DNA from: Candidatus Vicinibacter affinis
GTDB taxonomy: Bacteria; Bacteroidota; Bacteroidia; Chitinophagales; Saprospiraceae
Direction: 5' to 3'
NCBI GenBank assembly: GCA_016714365.1
Contig: JADJNH010000005.1
Span: 713,501 to 777,500, forward strand
DNA: 64,000 nt
Position numbers and translations under genes: made by a program. Of the stretch, positions 45,268-53,560 are shown one piece after another. Under the pieces are notes generated by a model. That model had not been told where the DNA came from and did no database searches. It was given only the letters and a program-made list of their open reading frames with translations. The first letter of the stretch is position 1; each line of letters opens with the position of its first letter.

Positions 45268-46395
45268 ATGATAAAACTACAAATGGTTGATCTTGTTTCG
45301 CAGTATCATAAAATCAAACCGGAAGTTGATGCCGCAGTGATGGATGTTATGGAAAAGGCAATGTTTATTGGTGGAGAAAAAGTGAAGTCATTTAAGGAGA
45401 ATTTAGAATCTTATTTGGGTATTAAGCATGTAATTCCATGCGCCAATGGAACGGATGCTTTACAAATTGCTTTTATGGCACTTGATTTGCAACCCGGAGA
45501 TGAGGTTATTGTGCCAGCATTCACTTACGTAGCTACTGCAGAGGTCATCGCGTTGTTGAAATTAAAGCCTGTAATGGTGGATGTATATCCTGATGATTTT
45601 AATATTAACACAGAAGCCATAAAAGAAGCGATTACCCCTAAAACGAAAGCAATTGTTCCGGTCCATTTATTTGGTCAGTGTGCCAATATGGAAGCTATTA
45701 TGAAAATTGCAGCAGAACATAAGCTATTTGTAGTAGAAGACAATGCCCAGGCGATCGGAGCAGATTTTTATTATTCAGATGGAAAGACTGTAAAAGCAGG
45801 AACAATTGGACATATTGGATGCACTTCGTTTTTTCCCTCTAAAAATTTGGGGTGTTATGGAGATGGTGGCGCTATGTTTACGCAAGATGAAACACTTGGC
45901 AAAAAAATCACCATGATTGCAAATCATGGCCAGTCAGTTCAGTATTACCACGATGTTGTAGGAGTGAATTCAAGGTTAGATTCCATACAAGCAGCTATAC
46001 TCGATATTAAATTAAAACATTTAGATGAATATGCTGCCGCCAGGGTCAAAGCCGCAGACTATTATGACAATAGATTTTCAGGTCATCCTGACATTATTAC
46101 TCCCGTTAGAAATTCACATGGAAATCATGTTTTTCACCAATACACTCTAAGAATTACCAATGGTAAAAGAGATGCACTTAAAGAATTTCTTAGTCTAAGT
46201 CAAATTCCTTGCGCCATCTACTATCCATTGCCATTATATGATCAAAAAGCATTCCGATCATTCAGTGGATCTTTAAGTTATCTTCCTGTAACAGACATTT
46301 TATGTAAGCAGGTATTGTCGCTCCCGATTCATACAGAGTTGACAGAGGAAATGCAAGATCTGATAATAGATAAAGTATTGGAATTTTTATCTTAA
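45268..46395 (+). CDS. DegT/DnrJ/EryC1/StrS aminotransferase (WbpE-like)
   Basis: The 375-aa PLP enzyme has PCANGTDALQIA, the cofactor Asp region VVEDNAQAIGADF, and the Schiff-base Lys in FFPSKNLGCYGDGGA. The family transfers an amino group from glutamate to a keto-sugar nucleotide. Next to the WbpD- and WbpB-like genes, the likely substrate is the 3-keto form of UDP-GlcNAcA. A 205-nt gap precedes it, which may hold a second promoter (TAAATTTT-like sequence near 45230). Confidence 0.87.
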   Translation: MIKLQMVDLVSQYHKIKPEVDAAVMDVMEKAMFIGGEKVKSFKENLESYLGIKHVIPCANGTDALQIAFMALDLQPGDEVIVPAFTYVATAEVIALLKLKPVMVDVYPDDFNINTEAIKEAITPKTKAIVPVHLFGQCANMEAIMKIAAEHKLFVVEDNAQAIGADFYYSDGKTVKAGTIGHIGCTSFFPSKNLGCYGDGGAMFTQDETLGKKITMIANHGQSVQYYHDVVGVNSRLDSIQAAILDIKLKHLDEYAAARVKAADYYDNRFSGHPDIITPVRNSHGNHVFHQYTLRITNGKRDALKEFLSLSQIPCAIYYPLPLYDQKAFRSFSGSLSYLPVTDILCKQVLSLPIHTELTEEMQDLIIDKVLEFLS

Positions 46396-46399
46396 CACC

Positions 46400-46984
46400 A
46401 TGAGTGAACAAGCAAAATACTTTGTACATGAAACTGCAGTAGTCGATCCTGATTGCCTGATTGGCGAAGGAACCAAAATCTGGCACTTTTCGCATATCAT
46501 GTCAGGATGTATCATAGGCAGAAATTGTAATCTTGGACAAAATGTAGTGATAAGTCCTGAGGTTGTTTTGGGAAATAATGTTAAAGTGCAGAATAATGTT
46601 TCGATCTATACCGGTGTGATTTGTGAAGATGATGTATTTCTGGGACCTTCAATGGTTTTTACCAATGTAATAAATCCCAGATCAGCTGTTAACAGAAAGA
46701 ATCAGTATGCAAAAACCCACGTTAAAAGGGGAGCAAGCATTGGAGCCAATGCAACAATTGTTTGTGGGCATGATATAGGCCAGTTTGCTTTTATAGGTGC
46801 GGGTGCAGTAGTCACCAAAGAGGTGCCTGATTATGCATTAGTGGTTGGAAATCCAGCTCGTCAGATAGGATGGATGAGTGAATATGGCCACAAATTGGAT
46901 TTCAATTTAGACGGGGACGCAATTTGTCCAGAATCAGGTCAAGAATATAAATTAGAACGATCAAAAGTTACCAGAAAGTCATGA
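46400..46984 (+). CDS. Left-handed beta-helix N-acetyltransferase (WbpD/WlbB-like)
   Basis: The 194-aa protein is made of hexapeptide repeats (IGEGTKIWHFSHIM, IGRNCNLGQNVVIS, GNNVKVQNNVSIYTG) followed by FTNVINPRSAVNRK and the acetyl-CoA site region GASIGANATIVCGHDIG. This pattern matches acetyltransferases that act on the 3-amino group of UDP-GlcNAc(3NH2)A. The last 20 residues are more divergent. The stop overlaps the next start (ATGA). Confidence 0.87.
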   Translation: MSEQAKYFVHETAVVDPDCLIGEGTKIWHFSHIMSGCIIGRNCNLGQNVVISPEVVLGNNVKVQNNVSIYTGVICEDDVFLGPSMVFTNVINPRSAVNRKNQYAKTHVKRGASIGANATIVCGHDIGQFAFIGAGAVVTKEVPDYALVVGNPARQIGWMSEYGHKLDFNLDGDAICPESGQEYKLERSKVTRKS

Positions 46985-47946
46985 CTGAAAAATTTGCAAT
47001 TGTAGGTGCAGCAGGATACATCGCACCACGACATATGAAGGCCATCAAAGAAACTCATAATACGCTGGTGGCCGCTTACGATAAAAATGATTCTGTCGGC
47101 ATCATTGACAGCTATTTTCCAAATGCTGATTTTTTTACTGAATTTGAGCGATTTGATCGGCATTTGGAAAAAATAAAGCGACAAGGAAATGCAATCAATT
47201 ATATGAGCATTTGTTCGCCGAATTACCTCCATGATGCACACATCCGTTTTGGACTTAGGTTGGGGGCACATGTGATTTGTGAAAAGCCGCTCGTACTTAA
47301 TCCCTGGAACATTGATGGGTTGATGGAAATAGAAAGTGAAACAGGTTGCAAAGTAAATACCATACTTCAATTACGCCATCATCCCAAAGTCAAAGAACTG
47401 AAGGAAAAAATTGCAGAAGAAGTGCGCAAAGAAAAACATGAAGTGGATCTGGTGTACATTACTTCAAGAGGAAAGTGGTATTATACTTCCTGGAAGGGTG
47501 ACATCCATAAATCCGGGGGAATTGCCACTAACATCGGGGTCCATTTTTATGACCTTTTGGGTTGGCTATTTGGAAATCTTCAGGAAAATATTGTTCATGT
47601 TCAGACGCATGATCGTGTTGCTGGTTATCTGGAATATGAACGAGCCCGTGTAAGATATTTCCTCAGTATCAACGAAAATACCTTGCCGGAAGAAATCTTA
47701 TCTGAAGGAAAAAAGACCTACAGATCTTTACAGATTGATGGTCATGAGTTTGAATTTAGTGAAGGATTTGGTGATTTACATACGGTTTCTTATCACCATA
47801 TTTTAGAGGGAAATGGCTTTGGTTTGATGGATTCCAAAAGATCGATAGAGACCGTTTTTGGAATACGTTCTGCGGTGCCGGTAGGTTTAATTGGTGACTA
47901 TCACCCATTTGCAAAAAAACCAGTTGTCAAACATCCATTTGATTGA
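46981..47946 (+). CDS. Gfo/Idh/MocA oxidoreductase (WbpB/WlbA-like)
   Basis: The 321-aa protein has an N-terminal NAD-binding fold (FAIVGAAGYIAPRHMKAI) and the family signature CEKPLVLNPWNID. WbpB/WlbA landmarks follow: LQLRHHPKV, YITSRGKWYYTSWKGD, SGGIATNIGVHFYDLLGWLFG. WbpB oxidises C3 of UDP-GlcNAcA to give the substrate for the aminotransferase. Gene order here (aminotransferase, acetyltransferase, dehydrogenase) differs from Pseudomonas, but the set is complete. Confidence 0.87.
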   Translation: MTEKFAIVGAAGYIAPRHMKAIKETHNTLVAAYDKNDSVGIIDSYFPNADFFTEFERFDRHLEKIKRQGNAINYMSICSPNYLHDAHIRFGLRLGAHVICEKPLVLNPWNIDGLMEIESETGCKVNTILQLRHHPKVKELKEKIAEEVRKEKHEVDLVYITSRGKWYYTSWKGDIHKSGGIATNIGVHFYDLLGWLFGNLQENIVHVQTHDRVAGYLEYERARVRYFLSINENTLPEEILSEGKKTYRSLQIDGHEFEFSEGFGDLHTVSYHHILEGNGFGLMDSKRSIETVFGIRSAVPVGLIGDYHPFAKKPVVKHPFD

Positions 47947-47986
47947 TTCAATAATAATTAATTTGTTCAATCAAGAACTTTAATTT

Positions 47987-49093
47987 ATGAAAATTCTCAG
48001 CATTGTTGGAGCTCGTCCAAATTTCATGAAAGTGGCTCCTCTACACAGAGTATTTACCCAAGCCGGTTCAGGCATTCAATCTAAAATTGTACATACCGGG
48101 CAACATTTTGATGAAAAAATGAGTGAGATTTTTTTCAATCAGCTTTCACTTCCAAAGCCTGATTATTTTCTTGGAGTAGGACATGGCTCACATTCGGAAG
48201 TCACCGCAAGAATTTTGTTAGGGTTTGAACCGGTTCTGCATAAGGAACAACCTGATTTGGTAATTGTGGTGGGTGATGTTACTTCAACCTTAGCCTGCGC
48301 ACTGGTTACACAAAGAAATGGCATTAAATTGGCTCATGTAGAAGCGGGATTGAGATCTAAAGACAGGAGCATGCCAGAGGAAGTAAACAGAATCCTTACT
48401 GATCAAATTTCTGATTATCTATTTACCACAGAAAGATCAGCACTCAATAATTTGATGCAAGAAAATATTCCGGAAGATAAAGTACATTTTGTAGGAAATT
48501 GTATGATTGACTCTTTAGACTTTTATTCAAGTCGCACAAAAAATATTGAAGTTTGCTATGAATTTGGGGTGCTTCCACAAAAGTATATTCTAATGACTAT
48601 GCATCGGCCATCCAATGTTGATTCAAAAGATGGTTTAATGAAAATTTATAAAATGCTTAAAGGAATTGAAGATCATCAAACAAAAGTGATCTTTCCTATG
48701 CATCCGCGCACAAAAGCAAAGCTAGTTGAATTTGATTTGCTTAATTTGTTTTGCGATCAAGAACAACTCATTATAACAGACCCACTGGGATATATTGAAT
48801 TCATTACTTTAATGCGTTATGCCAGATTGGTCTTAACAGACTCTGGTGGTGTACAGGAAGAAAGCACTTACCTCAATATTCCTTGTTTAACCTTTAGAAA
48901 ATCAACTGAAAGACCAATCACGGTTGAAGTTGGAAGTAATATATTGTTAGATGAATTAGACCCGTCGACTGCAGTCTCAAAAATTTGCGAAATTTTGAAT
49001 GGGAATATAAAAAAGTCAGGTATTCCTGAATTTTGGGACGGGAAGGCAGCCATGAGAATATTGGAGATACTCAAACATTCAATCAAAAGTTAA
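47987..49093 (+). CDS. UDP-N-acetylglucosamine 2-epimerase family (WbpI/WecB-like)
   Basis: The 368-aa protein has the epimerase start SIVGARPNFMKVAPL, TGQHFDEKMS, VEAGLRS, MPEEVNR and the late TDSGGVQEE. With the four preceding enzymes, the expected reaction is the WbpI step, UDP-GlcNAc(3NAc)A to UDP-ManNAc(3NAc)A. A simple WecB function (UDP-GlcNAc to UDP-ManNAc) is possible from sequence alone. Confidence 0.87.
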   Translation: MKILSIVGARPNFMKVAPLHRVFTQAGSGIQSKIVHTGQHFDEKMSEIFFNQLSLPKPDYFLGVGHGSHSEVTARILLGFEPVLHKEQPDLVIVVGDVTSTLACALVTQRNGIKLAHVEAGLRSKDRSMPEEVNRILTDQISDYLFTTERSALNNLMQENIPEDKVHFVGNCMIDSLDFYSSRTKNIEVCYEFGVLPQKYILMTMHRPSNVDSKDGLMKIYKMLKGIEDHQTKVIFPMHPRTKAKLVEFDLLNLFCDQEQLIITDPLGYIEFITLMRYARLVLTDSGGVQEESTYLNIPCLTFRKSTERPITVEVGSNILLDELDPSTAVSKICEILNGNIKKSGIPEFWDGKAAMRILEILKHSIKS

Positions 49094-49095
49094 AA

Positions 49096-50664
49096 ATGAG
49101 TTTGGGCCGCTATTTTAGAACATTATCAAAGCTTAAGGCCTCCCAAATTTATTTTCAAATTTATTATAAAATCAAAAGTCTATTTTCATTTAGAGTCAAT
49201 AATAGACATTTTCAAAGAGATATTTTTCCATTAAAGTCAAAGTGTTTTCCTTTTTTCAAAGCACAAAAAATTGTGGGAAAAAATACATTTACTTTTCTCA
49301 GCATAACCCATCATTTTGAAAAGGATATTGATTGGAATGTTTCCATAAATGGAAGGTTGTGGAATTATCATCTTCAATACTTAGATTTTTTAAATGATGA
49401 TGCATTATCACTTCAGGAACGCATTAATTTGTTGGAAGATATTTCAAAAAGTATTTTAGAGGGGAGTTTGAGACTGGAACCTTTTCCAGTTTCCATTCGC
49501 TTAATTAATAGTTTGGTGTTCCTTCATCGACTGCCTGATAGAAAAACTAATATTGATAAGGCGCTATTAAAGCAAATTTATTTTCTGAAATCAAACCTTG
49601 AATATCATATTCTTGCAAATCATTTGTTGGAGAATTTGCTTGCCATGTGTTTGGCCTCTCATTTTATAAAAGACAGGTTACTTATTTTAAAGTTTACAGA
49701 AAAACTTACCAAGGAGTTGGATAAACAAATTCTCCCTGATGGTGCACATTATGAAAGATCTATAATGTATCATATGATTATTATGGGTAGACTAATGACA
49801 TTGTATAGTCTGCCGAATTTAGATCATGGGCTGATTTTTTCTTTGAAAAATTATTTATCCTTGATGTCATCTTGGTTATACACTTTTGTAGGGAACGAGA
49901 ATGCGCTGCCATTATTTCAAGACAGCTCCGGGAATGAATGTTTAAGTCCAGGTACCTTATTAGTGAAGTGTGATCAATTGCAAATACCGTATCAAACCAG
50001 CCCATTAAAAGAATGTGGGTATCGTAAATTCAGTTTCAGGAATGCATCTCTTTGGGTGAATGGTGGAAACATATCTCCTGAATATCAACCTGGGCACAGC
50101 CATGCTGACCTCTTGAATTTTATTTTGCATGTGAATCATATTCCACATATTGTGGACACAGGAGTCTCCACCTATGAAGCTAATGATCGCAGAAACTATG
50201 AGCGAGGGTCCTTTGCTCATAATGTGGTTGTGATTGATGGAAAAGATCAATCTGAGATGTGGCGTTCTTTCCGGATTGGAAGAAGGGCAAGAGTGAGCAT
50301 AATTCATGATAATTCAGATTCCTTGGTTGGAGAAATTGATCAATTATTCAGGCCTGAATGGAAACATCAAAGAAGTTTTTCTATTCAGGATTCAGATCTT
50401 GTCATCCGAGACAAAGTAATGGGAGGAGGAAATGTAAATTGCATTTCCCTATATCATTTTGATAAAGGCATATCATCTATATTCATTGATCAAAAATCAG
50501 GAACTGTTGAAGCAGGACTGATTAAAATATATTTTGAAGGTGCTGAAAATATTGTACTTGAGGAATACTTGCAGGCGGTTGGATTTAATCATTTAGAAAA
50601 TGCAATGTGTCTTAAAGTAGATTTTAAAAAGTCTTTGGTGACTAAAATTAAAGTTCATGGCTAG
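49096..50664 (+). CDS. Heparinase II/III-like protein of the polysaccharide cluster
   Basis: The 522-aa protein has an N-terminal helical toroid-like region (INGRLWNYHLQYLDFL, then an alpha-rich part with YERSIMYHMIIMGRLM). The C-terminal beta domain carries the heparinase II/III signature GHSHADLLNFILHVN, DTGVSTYEANDRRNYERGS and AHNVVVIDGKDQSEMW. Such proteins are common in capsule and exopolysaccharide loci and may trim or edit the polymer in the periplasm. No signal peptide is seen at the chosen start, ATG 49096, which lies 2 nt after the upstream stop. An in-frame start at 49033 would only add a read-through of the epimerase gene. Confidence 0.82.
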   Translation: MSLGRYFRTLSKLKASQIYFQIYYKIKSLFSFRVNNRHFQRDIFPLKSKCFPFFKAQKIVGKNTFTFLSITHHFEKDIDWNVSINGRLWNYHLQYLDFLNDDALSLQERINLLEDISKSILEGSLRLEPFPVSIRLINSLVFLHRLPDRKTNIDKALLKQIYFLKSNLEYHILANHLLENLLAMCLASHFIKDRLLILKFTEKLTKELDKQILPDGAHYERSIMYHMIIMGRLMTLYSLPNLDHGLIFSLKNYLSLMSSWLYTFVGNENALPLFQDSSGNECLSPGTLLVKCDQLQIPYQTSPLKECGYRKFSFRNASLWVNGGNISPEYQPGHSHADLLNFILHVNHIPHIVDTGVSTYEANDRRNYERGSFAHNVVVIDGKDQSEMWRSFRIGRRARVSIIHDNSDSLVGEIDQLFRPEWKHQRSFSIQDSDLVIRDKVMGGGNVNCISLYHFDKGISSIFIDQKSGTVEAGLIKIYFEGAENIVLEEYLQAVGFNHLENAMCLKVDFKKSLVTKIKVHG

Positions 50665-51844
50665 AAGAATTTTATACCTCAGTTATTTTTATTCACCAGA
50701 TCTGGGTGCGGGATCTTTTCGGAATACAGCTTTGTCGCAAGCGCTTTCAAAGAAGTTGAATAGTGATGATTTAGTTGATATTATGACCACTTTGCCGAAT
50801 CGTTACAATATGGAAAATTTATCGGCAGAAGAATTTGAACAAATTGATCAAATTCGCATACACAGATGGAAGGTGCCAAAACATGGAAATGGTTTCATAA
50901 GACAGATTATTTCTTTTCTCGCCTATCGAAAACAAGTATTGAATAAAATTGGGGAGCAGAAGTATGATCTTGTATTTGCCTCGAGTTCAAAATTGTTTAC
51001 TGCTTATTTGGCTTACTGCATCGCAAAAAAAAGAGGACTTAAATTGTATGTTGACCTTAGAGATTTGTTTTCAGAAAATTTGGTAGAACTCATTAAATTT
51101 CCGATTCTTGGTCGAGTGGTTTCATTTTTTGTGCGTCATTTTTTTGAAAGGCCAGTTATGAATTTTGCAACACACATCAATGTTAATTCGGAGGGATTTT
51201 TAAATTCCGTTACCACCTCAAGTTCTGCGCATGTCAGTTTCTTTCCTAACGGAATTGATGATTTTTTTCTAGGCCATCTTCAGGATCCTAATTTGGCGAA
51301 TAAACCCAGAATAATTTGCTATGCGGGAAATATTGGCGAAGGACAGGGTCTTGAAAAAATAATACCAATGTTGGCTAATAAGTTGGGTTCTAATTTTTTA
51401 TTCAAAGTCATTGGAGAAGGCTCTACCAAGCATAAATTGCAAGAGGAAGTAACTAGATTGGGGCTCTTAAACGTAGAAATACTTCCTCCGGTACCCAGGT
51501 ACGAATTACTACAATATTATTGTCATGCTCATTATTTATTTGTGCATTTGAATGACTTTAAGTCTTTCAGAAAAGTGCTTCCTTCTAAATTGTTCGAGTA
51601 CGCTTGTTTTAATATTCCCATCGTGGCAGGAGTCTCCGGCTATGCAAAGGATTTTATTGAACAGCACATAAAAGATAATGTCTTTGTGTTTGATCCATGT
51701 GATGTTAATTCAGCGGCTGAATATTTCCTAAATTCAGATTATTATTTATTGGCTCGACCTAATTTTGTAGATCGATTTAAGCGTACCCATATATCAGAAA
51801 ATATGGCTGATTCCATTATTCAGTATTTACCTCCAATGGCATGA
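50657..51844 (+). CDS. Glycosyltransferase family 4 (WbuB-like)
   Basis: The 395-aa protein is a GT-B glycosyltransferase. It begins ILYLSYFYSPDLGAGSFRNT and contains LYVDLRDLF, the nucleotide-sugar domain start IICYAGNIGEGQGLEKIIP and LPSKLFEYACFNIPIVAGVSG. This resembles WbuB-type transferases of O-antigen clusters. The donor is probably one of the UDP-sugars made by the operon. It overlaps the upstream gene by 8 nt. Confidence 0.8.
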   Translation: MARRILYLSYFYSPDLGAGSFRNTALSQALSKKLNSDDLVDIMTTLPNRYNMENLSAEEFEQIDQIRIHRWKVPKHGNGFIRQIISFLAYRKQVLNKIGEQKYDLVFASSSKLFTAYLAYCIAKKRGLKLYVDLRDLFSENLVELIKFPILGRVVSFFVRHFFERPVMNFATHINVNSEGFLNSVTTSSSAHVSFFPNGIDDFFLGHLQDPNLANKPRIICYAGNIGEGQGLEKIIPMLANKLGSNFLFKVIGEGSTKHKLQEEVTRLGLLNVEILPPVPRYELLQYYCHAHYLFVHLNDFKSFRKVLPSKLFEYACFNIPIVAGVSGYAKDFIEQHIKDNVFVFDPCDVNSAAEYFLNSDYYLLARPNFVDRFKRTHISENMADSIIQYLPPMA

Positions 51845-52959
51845 AAATTTTATTGGTCAGCAATTCTGCATGGAATATTTATAATTTCAGATTGGGGTTG
51901 ATTTCAATTTTTCGTCAACGTGGTCATGAGATTTTTCTGGCGAGTCCAATAGATGAATATTTGGACAAAATTGAGTCCATTTATTACAATAAAATTTATC
52001 CAATTGAACATCTTTCAGCGCGTGGAAAAAATCCAATAAGCGATATTTTATTAATTTGGGAGCTGAAGAAAATATTTCAGACTTGCAAGCCGGATTTAGT
52101 TTTATTGTTTACCATTAAACCCAATATTTATGGAGGTATTGTATCCCGGTTTCTACAGATTCCATATGTTGTTAACATAACAGGATTGGGGTCTCAATTT
52201 ACTTCGGCTGCTGGTTTTGGAAAATTGTTTCATATTCTATTTTCATTTTCTTTGAAAAAAAGTAGCCTTGCATTGTTTCACAATCACGAAGATTTAGATT
52301 ATTTTGTAAGCCAAAATTTACTGGTATCTGAACAGGCAGCTGTCGTCAATGGGTCTGGTGTGGATGTTCAAAAATTTTGTGCAGAACCTAGAGAAACGAA
52401 GGATAGATTGGTGTTTCTATTTGCAGGTCGGTTATTGCGAGAGAAAGGATTGGCCGAATTTGTACAAGCTGCCAAAAAAATGAAGGAAAGTGGATTTGCA
52501 GCAATTTTTCATGTAATTGGCCCCATAGAAACACTTGAATTGGATGTGGAACTTAGGAATATTTTTGAAGTAGCCGTGCGGCAAGGGACTGTCCAATATT
52601 TTAACAAAACTGAGAATGTTAAACCATATCTACAGGCTGCAGATATTTTCGTATTGCCTACTTACCGGGAAGGAAGATCAAAGGCAATTCTGGAAGCCAT
52701 GGCAATGAAAATGCCGGTGATAACTTGCGATGTAGCAGGATGCAGAGACCTTGTGGTGGATGGCATTAATGGCTTTCTTGTTAAGGAGCGAGATTCAGAT
52801 AGTCTGTATCTTGCTATGGTAAAAATGTGTGGATTTAGTTATGAGATGCTCGATAAGATGGGAGAAGAAAGCAGGCGTATAGTTGTGGACCAATATGAAC
52901 TTAAGAAAGTGCAGACACAATATCTTCAAGTGCTGGAGGAACATATAATTCTTAGGTGA
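51841..52959 (+). CDS. Glycosyltransferase family 4
   Basis: The 372-aa GT-B protein begins KILLVSNSAWNIYNFRLGL and has VNITGLGSQFTSAAG, LVFLFAGRLLREKGLAEFVQAA and the donor-binding region LPTYREGRSKAILEAMAMKMPVI with the EX7E-type glutamates. It resembles PglA/WbnK-like retaining transferases of repeat-unit assembly. The ATG overlaps the preceding TGA. Confidence 0.82.
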   Translation: MKILLVSNSAWNIYNFRLGLISIFRQRGHEIFLASPIDEYLDKIESIYYNKIYPIEHLSARGKNPISDILLIWELKKIFQTCKPDLVLLFTIKPNIYGGIVSRFLQIPYVVNITGLGSQFTSAAGFGKLFHILFSFSLKKSSLALFHNHEDLDYFVSQNLLVSEQAAVVNGSGVDVQKFCAEPRETKDRLVFLFAGRLLREKGLAEFVQAAKKMKESGFAAIFHVIGPIETLELDVELRNIFEVAVRQGTVQYFNKTENVKPYLQAADIFVLPTYREGRSKAILEAMAMKMPVITCDVAGCRDLVVDGINGFLVKERDSDSLYLAMVKMCGFSYEMLDKMGEESRRIVVDQYELKKVQTQYLQVLEEHIILR

Positions 52960-53513
52960 TGAGTTCATTAGAAAAATTATATCGGAAGAACAAAAAATAT
53001 TACCAAAGGAGGCTTCGCATTATTTTGGATAGACTTTACATTGAGAATGAACAAATTCTTGACCTGGGGTGTGGTGAGATGTTGCTAAAAGATTTCTTAC
53101 CTACAGAGAGAAATGGTAATTACTTAGGAGTAGATAACATTGCATATCAAAATATTTCTGATTTTATTTGCATGGATGTTTTACAATTTCTTAAAGTAAA
53201 TCATAATCATTATGATTTTATTTTTTGCCTTGGATTATTGGATCATCTTGAGCTTGAAGTCCAAAATGAATTTTTGGATTTAATTTCTCTTAGACAGCAT
53301 TCAAAAATTATTCTAAGTAAGTCAAACGAAAAAAATATATTTTTTAGGTTTCTGAACGTAGGAAGAGGAGTGGAGTTTGAACATCAATTTTTGATCCTTA
53401 AAAAAATATATCTTTTAAAAATACCCAAGACATCATTAGTCATCCATTTAACTTTTATAGGATCAATATTTGCTACTGAAGTAATTTATTTTTTAGCAAG
53501 CAAGAGGAACTAA
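52959..53513 (+). CDS. Small SAM-dependent methyltransferase-like protein
   Basis: The 184-aa protein has the SAM-binding motif ILDLGCGEMLLKDFLP followed by YLGVDN and the later strand YDFIFCLGLLDHLE. It is shorter than most class I methyltransferases but covers the Rossmann core. It may methylate the glycan or a precursor. ATG 52959 overlaps the upstream stop (TGATG); a GTG at 52956 is the alternative. It appears to be the last gene of the operon, since the next gene is on the other strand. Confidence 0.7.
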   Translation: MSSLEKLYRKNKKYYQRRLRIILDRLYIENEQILDLGCGEMLLKDFLPTERNGNYLGVDNIAYQNISDFICMDVLQFLKVNHNHYDFIFCLGLLDHLELEVQNEFLDLISLRQHSKIILSKSNEKNIFFRFLNVGRGVEFEHQFLILKKIYLLKIPKTSLVIHLTFIGSIFATEVIYFLASKRN

Positions 53514-53560
53514 TTCTTGAAAGAAGTATTTGACCTATATCTGAATAAAATGACAAGAAT

